A stretch of DNA of 64,000 nt from Tubulanus polymorphus (GCF_964204645.1 NC_134033.1:6234231-6298230); one strand, 5' to 3'; shown: positions 10,954 through 19,915, numbered from the stretch's first letter. The notes: a model not told the origin generated them from the sequence alone. Made by a program: numbers and translations.

Positions 10954-12743
10954 TAAAAAATGGGGAGAATGAACACCAACTAGAAAACAATAATGTCAAT
11001 AAAAATCAATATTATTGTCAATATTGTAAAAAATACATCGATACATCTCATAAAACACGACATGAAAAAACTGCAAATCATATAAAAAATGTAATAGATT
11101 TTGAAACTCCAGAAAATTCCAATGAAAGAAAAGAACGATTAGAAAATATGAATGTAGATGAAATAAAATGTGAAGTTTGTAACGAATTTATAGTAAAAAG
11201 GAATTATAATAGACATCTCGAATCACAAAAACATTATAAAAATTTAAATAAAAATGTTTTAGGATTAGAATATTTTGATAATAAACCACAACAAATAAAA
11301 GAATCAACTTCAAAAACAAAATCCATTTCAAATAAACCTTACATGGAAAATGTTAGAAATTATATTGATTCACTAGAAATAAAAGATACACTTGAAATCT
11401 TAGAAACATTACATAGTAAAATTGGTCCTGCAGCTATTATATTTAGATTTTTTAAAGGTACAACAATAGAAGATTATAGTAAATTTAATGAAATAATAGA
11501 AAAAATACTAGATTTTATAACAGATGTTGAATATCCAAAAATTAGTATCTCTGGGAAAGTAAGTTTTATAAAGTCAGAAGAAAAAATGCATTATAATATT
11601 CAAACACACTCTGAAGAAATAATTTCAAAAACACAAATAAAAGAGAAGTTAGAAAAAATATTTAATGAATTTAAACGTCATATTGAAGAAAGATATTTTG
11701 AGGGTTCTGGCTTAACATTGAATGAAATTATATATTTAGATTTAAATGTTTATAATACAAAAAGAAATAAAACATCAAAAAGTAATAAAATGTTTAAAAA
11801 TGATTCAAACTTTATAACAGAAAAAGATATGAAAGCATCAAGTTATATCAAATTACCATTTATAACAAAAGCAGTAATAAATATTCAAAATGAAGATAAT
11901 AAATGTTTTCTATGGTCAATTATTAGTTGCTTACATCCAACACAGGAAAATGTTTGTAGAATAACAGATTATCGGAAATATGAAACATTATATAAAATTG
12001 ATCAATATCCAGTAACTATAAAAATGATTCCTAAAATAGAAAAAATTAATAATTTAAAAATAAATGTATTCGAATTAATGCAATTACCAAAGACAAAAGG
12101 TGAAAATATTAAAGATTATACATTGGAAGCTTTATATTTAACAGAATATTATGATGATGAAAATGCTATAGATTTGTTATATTACAAAAAAGATGAAAAT
12201 GAACATTATATGTGGTTAAAACAAATTGATTTATTCTTTAGAACAACAGAAAGTGATCATCATCGTAAAATTTATCTATGTAGAAAATGTTTATCTAAAT
12301 TTATGACTGAGAATACATTACTAAAACATAAAGAATTATGTGATAATAAAGATTTTTGTAAATTAATAATGCCAACAGAAAAAGATTATAAATTGAAATT
12401 TACTAATCATAAATTTAAAAATATTGTTCCATTTGTAATTTATGGGGATTTTGAATCGTTGAATAAAGAATTAACCGATCAAGATAGAAAAGAAATATAT
12501 AACAAAAAGCAATTATTAAAATCAATGGATAAAGGAAGTGAATTAAATGAAGATATAATTCAAGACCCACCAATTATAAATACAATTAAAAAAGTTCATC
12601 AAAGAGCTGCTGCTTATGGAATTTATATAAAATCAAATTATCCTGAATTATATGAAAGTCAATATATTTCTTTTAGAGGTGAAAATGTAGTTAATGATTT
12701 TTGTGATAAAATTATTGAATTAGAAAGTGATTTTGCAAAATGA
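10887..12743 (+). CDS. Family B DNA polymerase, N-terminal part (broken gene)
   Basis: 618 codons open. Zinc-finger-like segments occur near residues 41-66 (YCQYCKKYI and His pair) and 93-117 (KCEVCNEF), then a conserved 'NKCFLWSI' segment, a further finger (YLCRKCLSKF ... HKELC) and the exonuclease I motif VIYGDFESL near residue 520. The frame runs back into the terminal repeat to 10887, but the motif-placed start is ATG 10960, which is out of frame by one base; the right-end duplicate of this start is in frame, so a 1-bp loss is likely. The frame stops at a single TGA (12741-12743) and continues in the same frame from 12744. Role: replication of the element. Confidence 0.85.
   Translation: MGFQIRGREGETPHSSPQVIFSLKNGENEHQLENNNVNKNQYYCQYCKKYIDTSHKTRHEKTANHIKNVIDFETPENSNERKERLENMNVDEIKCEVCNEFIVKRNYNRHLESQKHYKNLNKNVLGLEYFDNKPQQIKESTSKTKSISNKPYMENVRNYIDSLEIKDTLEILETLHSKIGPAAIIFRFFKGTTIEDYSKFNEIIEKILDFITDVEYPKISISGKVSFIKSEEKMHYNIQTHSEEIISKTQIKEKLEKIFNEFKRHIEERYFEGSGLTLNEIIYLDLNVYNTKRNKTSKSNKMFKNDSNFITEKDMKASSYIKLPFITKAVINIQNEDNKCFLWSIISCLHPTQENVCRITDYRKYETLYKIDQYPVTIKMIPKIEKINNLKINVFELMQLPKTKGENIKDYTLEALYLTEYYDDENAIDLLYYKKDENEHYMWLKQIDLFFRTTESDHHRKIYLCRKCLSKFMTENTLLKHKELCDNKDFCKLIMPTEKDYKLKFTNHKFKNIVPFVIYGDFESLNKELTDQDRKEIYNKKQLLKSMDKGSELNEDIIQDPPIINTIKKVHQRAAAYGIYIKSNYPELYESQYISFRGENVVNDFCDKIIELESDFAK
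10928..10949 (+). promoter_or_regulatory. Early-type box before DNA polymerase
   Basis: CTCATCACCACAAG plus TAATTTTT, 10 bp upstream of the ATG at 10960. It is part of the terminal repeat, so a terminus doubles as a promoter candidate. Confidence 0.65.
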
Positions 12744-12767
12744 TTAAACAAAAATAAAAGAATAGTT

Positions 12768-14960
12768 ATGACAAAAGAAGATGAAATTGATTTTAATTAT
12801 GCAACTCATTGTTGTTATTGTGAAAAACGTTTTTATTCATTTGATAAAAGAGTTAGAGATCATGATCATTTAAATTCAAAATATCGTGGAGCTGCTCATG
12901 AAGATTGCAATTTACAAGCTAAAAAAGTAAATTTCGTACCAATATTATTTCATAATTTATCAGGTTATGATACTCATCTATTTATAAAACAATTATCGGG
13001 AAAATTGGGCGCAATTAATCAAGAAATAGAAGAATATAATGCTATAAATGAAGCAAATGTAAGAAAATATGATTTTAAACTATTAGCTAAAACATCTGAA
13101 AATTATATTTCATTTCAATTTGGTTGCATTAGATTTTTAGATTCTTATAGATTTCTAGCAAGTTCATTAGATAATTTATCAAAATCATTAGTTGATAATG
13201 ATTTTATTATAACTCGATATTATTATCCAAATGACCAAGATTTTAAATTATTGAGATATAAAGGCGCAATTCCTTATTCATTTTATAAAACACACGATGA
13301 TTTCAAAGAAACGAAATTATTAAAAGATCAATTTTATGATAAATTAAAAGAGGAGTATGTGAAAGACGAAGTTTTTAATAGAACATTAAATATTTGGAAC
13401 CATTTTAAGATGAAAAATCATGGTGAATTAGTTGATTTATATTTAAAATCAGATGTTATGATATTGGCTGACATATTTGAAAAGTTTAGAGAAGTTAATC
13501 TAAACCATTTTAATGTTGATCCTTGTTATTGCTACTCTAGTCCTGGTTTAACCTGGCAATGTGGTTTAAAATATACAAATGTAGAATTAGATTTATTAAA
13601 AGAACCAGATATGGTTTTATTATTTGAAAAATCAATTAGAGGTGGAATTAGTGGTGTTATGGGAGATAGGTATTTTAAAGCAAATGATGAATATAAATTA
13701 TTATATATTGACGCCAATAATTTATATGGTTGGGCAATGATGCAACCTCAACCACATAAAAATTTTATATTAACAGAAGTTGAAAATGATGATAAAACTG
13801 ATTGGGAAAGCGCAATTGTGAGTTTAAAAGATGAAGCACCAATTGGTTATTTCTTTGTAGTTGATTTAGAATATCCTGAAAATATAAAGTTTAAAACAAG
13901 AAACTTACCTTATTGCCCAGAACATTTAACTGTAGATGATAGTTATTTAAGTGAATACCAGAAGAAAATAAAACCGAAAGATCATGTTTTTACAGAAAAA
14001 TTAATACTTACTCAAAATAATAAATATAATTATATTGTTCATTATAGAATGTTAAAATTTTATCTAAAACAAGGAATGAAATTAAAGAAAGTACATAGAT
14101 ATATTGAATTTAATCAATCGAAGTGGTTAGAAAAATATATAGATTTCAATACTCAACAGAGAACAATATCAAAAACAGATTTTGAAAAAGATTTTTTTAA
14201 ATTGATGAATAATAGTTTTTATGGAAAAACTTGTGAGAATATTCGTAATAGAAACGACATTGAATTAGTGAATAATTATGAAAGATTAAGACACCTACAA
14301 TCAAGTCCTAGACATTTAGGAAATAAAAGGTTTGAGGATTATTTAACAGCAGTAAAATTAAAAAGAACATCCATGAAATTTAATAAACCAATATTTATAG
14401 GTTCAACCGTTCTAGAAATTTCAAAATTATTAATGTATCAATTTTACTATAATGTATTGCAACCCCATTTTGGGGAAAAACACATAGAAATCTTATATTT
14501 TGATACTGACAGTTACATATTAAAGATAAAAACTGATAACATAACAAAAGACTTAAAAACATTGAAACATTATTTTGATTTTAGCAATTACCCCAAAGAT
14601 CATGAATTGTTTAGTAATGATAATAAAAAGATTCCTGGTAAGTTTAAAGATGAATTAGGAGGTGATGAAATGATTGAATTTGTTGGGATAAGAAGTAAAA
14701 TGTATAGTTATAGAACAAAAGATCATGAAGCTAAAAAGTTAAAAGGAATAACAAAACATGTGGTTGATAAACATATAGAATTTCAAGATTATATAAAGTG
14801 TTTATATAAATCAATTGTAATGAAACACAAAATGAATTGTTTAAATTCAGAAGATCATGAGATGTACATTAATGAAGTTGAAAAAACTAGTTTAAATCCA
14901 TTTGATGATAAAAGGCATATTTTAGATGATGGTATAAAAACATTACCTTATGGCCATTAA
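12768..14960 (+). CDS. Family B DNA polymerase, catalytic part (DNA_pol_B_2 type)
   Basis: 730 residues in the same frame as the upstream part. Seen in order: a DHDH...RGAAH..CN segment (about 32-49), exonuclease II NLSGYDTHLF (63-72), exonuclease III DLYLKSDVMILAD (222-234), polymerase motif A DANNLYGWAM (D315), motif B KLMNNSFYGKT (478-488) and motif C YFDTDSYIL (577-585). All catalytic acidic residues are kept. These motifs mark the protein-primed viral/organellar/Polinton branch. The ATG at 12768 is probably an internal Met rather than the native start. No motif-type promoter precedes it. Confidence 0.93.
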   Translation: MTKEDEIDFNYATHCCYCEKRFYSFDKRVRDHDHLNSKYRGAAHEDCNLQAKKVNFVPILFHNLSGYDTHLFIKQLSGKLGAINQEIEEYNAINEANVRKYDFKLLAKTSENYISFQFGCIRFLDSYRFLASSLDNLSKSLVDNDFIITRYYYPNDQDFKLLRYKGAIPYSFYKTHDDFKETKLLKDQFYDKLKEEYVKDEVFNRTLNIWNHFKMKNHGELVDLYLKSDVMILADIFEKFREVNLNHFNVDPCYCYSSPGLTWQCGLKYTNVELDLLKEPDMVLLFEKSIRGGISGVMGDRYFKANDEYKLLYIDANNLYGWAMMQPQPHKNFILTEVENDDKTDWESAIVSLKDEAPIGYFFVVDLEYPENIKFKTRNLPYCPEHLTVDDSYLSEYQKKIKPKDHVFTEKLILTQNNKYNYIVHYRMLKFYLKQGMKLKKVHRYIEFNQSKWLEKYIDFNTQQRTISKTDFEKDFFKLMNNSFYGKTCENIRNRNDIELVNNYERLRHLQSSPRHLGNKRFEDYLTAVKLKRTSMKFNKPIFIGSTVLEISKLLMYQFYYNVLQPHFGEKHIEILYFDTDSYILKIKTDNITKDLKTLKHYFDFSNYPKDHELFSNDNKKIPGKFKDELGGDEMIEFVGIRSKMYSYRTKDHEAKKLKGITKHVVDKHIEFQDYIKCLYKSIVMKHKMNCLNSEDHEMYINEVEKTSLNPFDDKRHILDDGIKTLPYGH

Positions 14961-16258
14961 AACATAAAATCAATATCATCATACTCGAAATCACTATTGT
15001 CTTCTTCATTTTCATTTAATTGTTCAGGTTCTTCTTCCATTCCATTTTTCTCATTTAAATAAAGTTCTATCTTGTTCCACATTTCATCTCGCTCTCTTTG
15101 TTTCTTTTTGTTTGTTAATTCATCAAATGGAATTATAATATCTAGGTTTAAATAATTTACAATCTTATTTAAAAAGAATTCATAATTTATTGAATCTGTT
15201 ATTCTATTTTCCAAATGATACATTAATATTTGTTTGAATATTTTTTTTATATTTTTCATATCTTCTTCTGTTAATTTAGGTTTTTCATAATAATCGTTAA
15301 ATAATAAATATAAATACATTTTCTTTTGTTTTGTGTTAAATGTTGGTGGAATAATTGTTTTTATAATATCTTTTTTAGTTATTTCACCATTTTTATTTTC
15401 TATTATTTTCATTTTTTCAAGCCATTGCATATATTCTGGTGTATGATCTTCTATAGAAAATATTTTAAAAATTTCATCAAGATAATTTAATTTTGGATCT
15501 ATAAGAAAATTTCTAGTTTTTTCTTCATCCCATAAATTCTTTTGCCATCCACAATCAACACAAAATAACACAGTTCCTTCTTGTCTTAAGGTCGCATAAC
15601 TACATTGTGGACATTTTCGTTTATAATTTAATGGTAATAGATCTTCATTAAGCTCTTGGTATTTTCTTACGTTTTCTTTATGTTTTATTGTTCTATTATG
15701 TAGATTTGAATTACTTGTTGTAATAATCAATTTACAATATTTACAATAATATGTTTTTCTTGTTAATTCATTATATTGTTTTTCTAACTTTTCAACTGTT
15801 TCTTCATTATCTGGTAACGTTTTCTCATATTTTATTTTTTCTAATAAATTATTTTTTCTTTCATTGAATTCAGTTTCAAATTTATTAGAAATTTTATCTA
15901 TATGTGCTTTACGAAATTGATGATTCTCCCAATCTTCTTTATTATCAGGGATGTATTTCATTCGACAAGGCTCGCAGAAATTATTCTTTACATTATCCTT
16001 ATCATAAAATAAGGAAGGTCTTTTCCAAATAACTTCAGGTTCAACTTCAACAGAATTACTATCAACATTAGCTGTTGCGCCATTAATTCTACACTTCTCT
16101 GAATGTTTTTTAACATAATTTCTTGAGAATAATTTATTACATTTTGGACAGTTTAGTTTAGGGGGTTTATAATTTTCATTATGTTTTTTCATATGTCGAG
16201 CCATATTACTTTTTCTTAGAAGTTCACCACAAATTTCACATGCTATCTTCTCATCCAT
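14957..16258 (-). CDS. Zinc-finger protein, VLTF3-like putative late transcription factor
   Basis: 433 residues. Four Cys/His fingers lie at about 7-26, 37-56, 95-119 and 172-193, then a zinc ribbon with C216, C219, C233 and C236 followed by GW. The C-terminal 180 residues contain a stretch NRITDSINYEFFLNKIVNYL followed by IIPFDEL and DEMWNKIE, resembling the end of the poxvirus late transcription factor VLTF3 family (zinc ribbon followed by R..N...Y...L.K...... D.IW). The tail is very acidic. Convergent with the polymerase (4-bp overlap at the ends), divergent from the penton gene. The early-type box lies 12 bp upstream of its ATG. Role as transcription factor is inferred; VLTF3-like proteins are known in NCLDVs and polinton-like viruses. 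Confidence 0.65.
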   Translation of the reverse strand: MDEKIACEICGELLRKSNMARHMKKHNENYKPPKLNCPKCNKLFSRNYVKKHSEKCRINGATANVDSNSVEVEPEVIWKRPSLFYDKDNVKNNFCEPCRMKYIPDNKEDWENHQFRKAHIDKISNKFETEFNERKNNLLEKIKYEKTLPDNEETVEKLEKQYNELTRKTYYCKYCKLIITTSNSNLHNRTIKHKENVRKYQELNEDLLPLNYKRKCPQCSYATLRQEGTVLFCVDCGWQKNLWDEEKTRNFLIDPKLNYLDEIFKIFSIEDHTPEYMQWLEKMKIIENKNGEITKKDIIKTIIPPTFNTKQKKMYLYLLFNDYYEKPKLTEEDMKNIKKIFKQILMYHLENRITDSINYEFFLNKIVNYLNLDIIIPFDELTNKKKQRERDEMWNKIELYLNEKNGMEEEPEQLNENEEDNSDFEYDDIDFMF

Positions 16259-16315
16259 TTATTAGGGGAAAAAATTACTTGTGGTGATGAGTGTAATTTT
16301 TTTATGTTATAAATA
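16259..16315. promoter_or_regulatory. 57-bp divergent promoter: early box (-) and late motif (+)
   Basis: The early-type box on the minus strand occupies 16270-16291 and serves the transcription-factor gene. Two bases later a late-type motif (16294-16318, TAATTTTTTT then ATGTT and ATAAATAATG) serves the penton gene. The two classes sit back to back. Confidence 0.65.
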
Positions 16316-17074
16316 ATGGTAGAATTAAAAGAATACAGAATATATGTTGATTCTAGAAAACTTACAAATTATAAATCACATAATTTACTAGTACAATTAG
16401 ATAGAGAATTTAAGAATTGTGTAGATTTAAAATTAGTTAATATAAGTTTATGTAATTCTTTTTATAATATATCGGATAAAACTTTCGAACATAGAGGTTT
16501 TGCAATTCATATGAAAAATAAAAATAAATGGTTTTATCTAATGTTAAAACCAGGGTTATATAATTTAGAAACATTAGCCCAAGAAATTAATCGGAGAGCA
16601 CGATTAAAACTTGGAAGTGAATATAAATTTTCAATTAGATTTATAAAAAGTGATAGTTCTGATAAAATTAAAATAAAGTTAGATGATGAAAGCAAACATG
16701 CATTTATGGTAAGGAAACCTTTAGCTAAACTGTTAGGAATTAAACCACAAATTGTTACAGGAAACGTAGACGGTAATTCAAATATAATACCTTTTACACA
16801 TTTTTATATTTATTGCAATTTAATCGATCCTACAAAAACATTTGAAGCAACTAAAGATACAACATGTAATTCTGGTTTACTAAACATTTTACCATTGAAG
16901 AATGTTAAACAATTTGGAACGCAAATAAATTATAATTTAACAGAATGTGATTTTAAACCTTGCATTCCTCATTTTAATAATTTTAGATTAGAAATAAGAA
17001 ATCATAATGGATACTTAATTGATTTAAATAACTTTCCTGTGATATATGAATTAGTTATAAGATGTAGAGAGTAA
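16316..17074 (+). CDS. Penton-like minor capsid protein
   Basis: 252 residues, beta-rich with short alternating hydrophobic strands and no membrane span, the size of the single-jelly-roll penton of Polinton and adintovirus elements. The segments FTHFYIYCNLIDP and NFRLEIRNHNGYLIDL followed by PVIYELVI match the pattern I associate with that family ('.YIYCDLV.' and '..I.I....G...D......E.'). It is first in the structural gene block and precedes small membrane proteins and the major capsid gene. It starts at the ATG of a late-type motif, and its stop TAA is the first codon of the next gene's motif. Confidence 0.75.
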   Translation: MVELKEYRIYVDSRKLTNYKSHNLLVQLDREFKNCVDLKLVNISLCNSFYNISDKTFEHRGFAIHMKNKNKWFYLMLKPGLYNLETLAQEINRRARLKLGSEYKFSIRFIKSDSSDKIKIKLDDESKHAFMVRKPLAKLLGIKPQIVTGNVDGNSNIIPFTHFYIYCNLIDPTKTFEATKDTTCNSGLLNILPLKNVKQFGTQINYNLTECDFKPCIPHFNNFRLEIRNHNGYLIDLNNFPVIYELVIRCRE

Positions 17075-17093
17075 TTTTTTTGATATATAAATG
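17072..17093 (+). promoter_or_regulatory. Late-type motif before the 118-aa gene
   Basis: TAATTTTTTT, GATAT, ATAAATG. The first three bases are the stop codon of the penton gene. Confidence 0.75.
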
Positions 17094-17447
17094 AATATAA
17101 CTGTTGGACCGAGTATATGTTTTGGATTTGATTTTAAACGTGAGAAAGAAATGAAATTTAATATTAATGATGTAATAACACATATCAAAAATGTTGTATT
17201 TTCTAATGAAACAACATTTGAGTATGAAACAACAATAGATAAAGAAACTTTAAATGTAGAAAAGATTACTAATTTAATTAGAGAATCTTTAAGATTTTAT
17301 GAATTAGATGAAGATTTTATCATCGATGATATTAAAAAAATAATAATTGAAATATATACAAATGAAACTAGTAATGAAATAAATGTTGAAATAATCATCA
17401 CTAAGATAACTAAATATTTTGATGATAGTAATTTTTTTGATAAATAA
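17091..17447 (+). CDS. Hypothetical 118-aa protein
   Basis: Not recognised. Soluble, acidic, rich in Ile, Asn and Glu, predicted helical, with no Cys motif or membrane span. It lies in the structural block between penton and membrane-protein genes and starts exactly at a late-type motif, which supports it being real. Its last codons (SNFFDK stop) are written in the motif of the next gene. Confidence 0.7.
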   Translation: MNITVGPSICFGFDFKREKEMKFNINDVITHIKNVVFSNETTFEYETTIDKETLNVEKITNLIRESLRFYELDEDFIIDDIKKIIIEIYTNETSNEINVEIIITKITKYFDDSNFFDK

Positions 17448-17450
17448 ATG
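17429..17450 (+). promoter_or_regulatory. Late-type motif inside the end of the 118-aa gene
   Basis: TAATTTTTTT, GATAA, ATAAATG. The motif overlaps the final codons and stop of the upstream gene; the next ATG begins directly after the stop. Confidence 0.75.
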
Positions 17451-17669
17451 AGTGATAATAAGTGGATAATAACTGGATTATATAATGGTGCATTACTATC
17501 AGTTGGAACTGTTGGTTATTCAATGCTATTAAAAAAAGTATTCAAAATGGGAAGTGTTAATGTTGATAGATTTGATATAAATGATATTTTAAAGTTAACA
17601 TTAGCAGTTACTTTATCTAATTTAACTATTGATTATTTGGAAAAACAAAAATATATTCCTCCCATATAA
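17448..17669 (+). CDS. Small membrane-associated protein, 73 aa
   Basis: The N-terminal half is hydrophobic and Gly-rich (WIITGLYNGALLSVGTVGYS), followed by a charged segment and a second weakly hydrophobic stretch (LKLTLAVTLSNLTIDYL). I believe similar 70-75-aa proteins recur beside capsid genes of aquatic Polinton-like elements, but could not check. Function unknown; a virion membrane or assembly role is an inference from position. Confidence 0.7.
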   Translation: MSDNKWIITGLYNGALLSVGTVGYSMLLKKVFKMGSVNVDRFDINDILKLTLAVTLSNLTIDYLEKQKYIPPI

Positions 17670-17674
17670 ATACA

Positions 17675-17696
17675 TAATTTTTTTGCTAAATAAATG
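17675..17696 (+). promoter_or_regulatory. Late-type motif before the 140-aa gene
   Basis: TAATTTTTTT, GCTAA, ATAAATG, with the same spacing to the ATG as its neighbours. Confidence 0.75.
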
Positions 17697-18116
17697 GCTT
17701 CTGCAATTATAACTATTATAGGATCGGCAATTGTTAACGCTTTAGCATTTACTGGTGGTGGTTATTTATTTAAACATATTGATAAAAATAGTTCATTAGG
17801 AGAACAAAGAAGACATAATTTAGCGTTAGAGAAATATAATAAAGATGCAGAAGAATATAGAGAAAAGAGACAAAACTATATGGATTACATCAATAAAGAA
17901 TTATATGATCAAAAGATTTCACATAGAGATTTTCAATCAGTTGATGATGCAATGAGTTTATATAACGCGGTAACCAATAAAGAAAAATTACATCTATACA
18001 AACCTAAATTATCAGATTATTATACCCCAAGTAAAGAACAACAGAAATATGAAATAATATGGATTTTAGGTGGAACAGTTATTGTTATATTTGTTGCTTA
18101 TAAGTTTACTAATTAG
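17694..18116 (+). CDS. Two-span membrane protein, 140 aa, Polinton-conserved type
   Basis: An N-terminal hydrophobic, Gly-rich segment (residues 3-25, IITIIGSAIVNALAFTGGGY), a long charged helical middle with FQSVDDAMSLY and LSDYYTP, and a C-terminal span (about 119-137, WILGGTVIVIFVAYKF). The combination 'IVNALAF.G..YLF', '..FQ.VD.AM..Y' and 'LSD.YTPS' is one I associate with a conserved Polinton family of unknown function. Position between penton and major capsid suggests a virion component. Confidence 0.75.
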   Translation: MASAIITIIGSAIVNALAFTGGGYLFKHIDKNSSLGEQRRHNLALEKYNKDAEEYREKRQNYMDYINKELYDQKISHRDFQSVDDAMSLYNAVTNKEKLHLYKPKLSDYYTPSKEQQKYEIIWILGGTVIVIFVAYKFTN

Positions 18117-18138
18117 TAATTTTTATTCTAAATAAATG
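18117..18138 (+). promoter_or_regulatory. Late-type motif before the 144-aa gene
   Basis: TAATTTTTAT, TCTAA, ATAAATG: one T of the run is changed to A, spacing unchanged. Confidence 0.7.
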
Positions 18139-18570
18139 GAAGATAAAGTTGATAGTATTGATATTATTCCTCATGATATAAATAAAACTAAATTAAAAAC
18201 ATATTTAGAAAAACAAATATTAGAATTTGAAAGTGACTTAAAGATAAAAAAGAAAAAATATTTAAAAAGTAAAATTATATATTATTTGATTATCAGTGGT
18301 TCGGTTACAATTAGTTCTGTAATAACATTTCTAGCAATATTCAGTCCATTAACACCTTTAGCTATATCAATTGGTGTATTAGGATTAAGTTCAAGTGTTT
18401 TAACCGGTATAAGTTCAAAATTAAATATAAAAAGTAATAAAGAAAAAATTAAAACTAATATAAAAGAAATTAATAAATTAAAGAACACACTAGATTATAT
18501 AATAAGTTTAAATGGTTATATAACAGTTGAAGAACAAGATAAATTATTAAAAGAATTAATAAATTATTAA
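18136..18570 (+). CDS. Coiled-coil membrane-hairpin protein, 144 aa
   Basis: Two Lys/Glu-rich amphipathic helices (about residues 12-45 and 98-125) flank a hydrophobic hairpin of about 45 residues (YYLIISGSVTISSVITFLAI, then SPLTPLAISIGVLGLSSSV). The architecture resembles small membrane-remodelling or scaffold proteins, but no family is recognised. In the structural block under its own late-type motif. Confidence 0.7.
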   Translation: MEDKVDSIDIIPHDINKTKLKTYLEKQILEFESDLKIKKKKYLKSKIIYYLIISGSVTISSVITFLAIFSPLTPLAISIGVLGLSSSVLTGISSKLNIKSNKEKIKTNIKEINKLKNTLDYIISLNGYITVEEQDKLLKELINY

Positions 18571-18589
18571 TTTTTTAGTTATATAAATG
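18568..18589 (+). promoter_or_regulatory. Late-type motif before the 442-aa gene
   Basis: TAATTTTTTA, GTTAT, ATAAATG. It overlaps the stop codon of the upstream gene. Confidence 0.75.
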
Positions 18590-19915
18590 GGGTTTCCAAA
18601 AGCTTTCCAATATAATAAATCAATTAAATATAATATTCCGGCAATAGATTTTAAGAAAAATATTACATATAAAAATATAGTTTTAAATTCATTAACTAAT
18701 TTAGAAATTTATGTTAATGAATCACAGTTTTTTATTTCTAAAATGGAAAATATATTTAATACATATGAAGTTACTTTTACTCGAGATGAATATCATAAAT
18801 ATAAAGTAAAATCTAATATGAAATATTGGCAGAACCAATTAGATTTTGCTGTTTATTGTGCAACAACAGGATGTGGAATTAGTTGGAATGATCATTTGAA
18901 TAACTTAGATAAAAATTTAAAGTATTCTGATTTAAAATTAATTCACACAATATTTAGATTTCACACATATTTTCAAATCAGAATAATATTAAATGAATTA
19001 GAATGTCCTTTACCCGGGTCTAAATATTTCAAAGAATTGGATAATAATATTAATATATCCAAGTTTTATAAAATATGTAATGAATTTAATATAAATATTA
19101 ATTCCGATTTTAGAGCGCATGGTAAATTGCAAGGTGTTGGTGAAGAGTTTGAAATAAAAAGAATTGATTATATGCATAGAATTTCAGCTTATCATAATTA
19201 TAAAATTGATAATAATAATGGTTGGGTTTATTTTATTTTAGAAAATAGTGAAGGTTTTACAAAATCAGGTATACAAAGAATAAATCAATCTATTAGAATT
19301 TATTTGATATGTATTTTAGGCGCTCAAGTTGAAACAAGATCCCCAATAATTGGAAATGATAACACTTCATTCGATGCACAGAAACAGTTTAAAGTTTTAT
19401 TTGAAGATTCCATACATGATGATGAAAATAGATCGATTCCAGAAAACATTATAAGATATCAAAATTATTTAGATAAATCTCATGTAAGACTTAATTATTG
19501 TATAGGCCCTAATCTATTAATTATTTCTAATGATTTAGTATTAAAGATGGGAAATATAATTGGTTATAATAATCTAATTAAAACTGCAACAATAAATAAT
19601 TCATTTGGGTTAAATGATATAAATAAAAAGATAATTACTGCTCCAAAATTAATGGAAGGTGAAAAAAATAAAAAACATATTCAATCAACTGAAACTAAAA
19701 CTAAGAATATTAAATTAAATAATGATTCTAAAATAAAAGATTATAATACATCAGAAAATATTAGAACTGATAATGGTGCCATATGGCACCCACACGGTGA
19801 TATTCAACATGATGTAATTAAACTAAATGATGATAATAAATTCCATGAAAATACTAAATTAGCTATAACTTGTATAGGAATTGTTATAGGAGGAATATTA
19901 TATTTTAAATTTTAA
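18587..19915 (+). CDS. Tail-anchored structural-block protein, 442 aa
   Basis: The N-terminal 330 residues form a mixed, aromatic-rich domain beginning MGFPKAF with motifs such as KYWQNQLDFAVYCATTGCG and ECPLPG. A Lys/Asn-rich linker follows at about 345-395, and one membrane span ends the protein (about 425-442, ITCIGIVIGGILYFKF). I believe homologues beginning MGFP.AF occur in other invertebrate Polinton-like elements. Function unknown. A C-terminally anchored virion surface or internal protein is plausible. Confidence 0.7.
   Translation: MGFPKAFQYNKSIKYNIPAIDFKKNITYKNIVLNSLTNLEIYVNESQFFISKMENIFNTYEVTFTRDEYHKYKVKSNMKYWQNQLDFAVYCATTGCGISWNDHLNNLDKNLKYSDLKLIHTIFRFHTYFQIRIILNELECPLPGSKYFKELDNNINISKFYKICNEFNININSDFRAHGKLQGVGEEFEIKRIDYMHRISAYHNYKIDNNNGWVYFILENSEGFTKSGIQRINQSIRIYLICILGAQVETRSPIIGNDNTSFDAQKQFKVLFEDSIHDDENRSIPENIIRYQNYLDKSHVRLNYCIGPNLLIISNDLVLKMGNIIGYNNLIKTATINNSFGLNDINKKIITAPKLMEGEKNKKHIQSTETKTKNIKLNNDSKIKDYNTSENIRTDNGAIWHPHGDIQHDVIKLNDDNKFHENTKLAITCIGIVIGGILYFKF

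Noticed and set aside
10887-10959. N-terminal 24 residues of the polymerase frame encoded inside the terminal repeat
   Set aside because: The frame extends there by chance. The promoter motif and the right-end duplicate place the start at the ATG following the box, so these residues are probably not translated.
12741-12743. TGA read as Trp by a variant genetic code in the inner element
   Set aside because: Intact genes of the element use TGG for Trp freely (integrase, capsid, penton) and show no other internal TGA. A single mutation is simpler.
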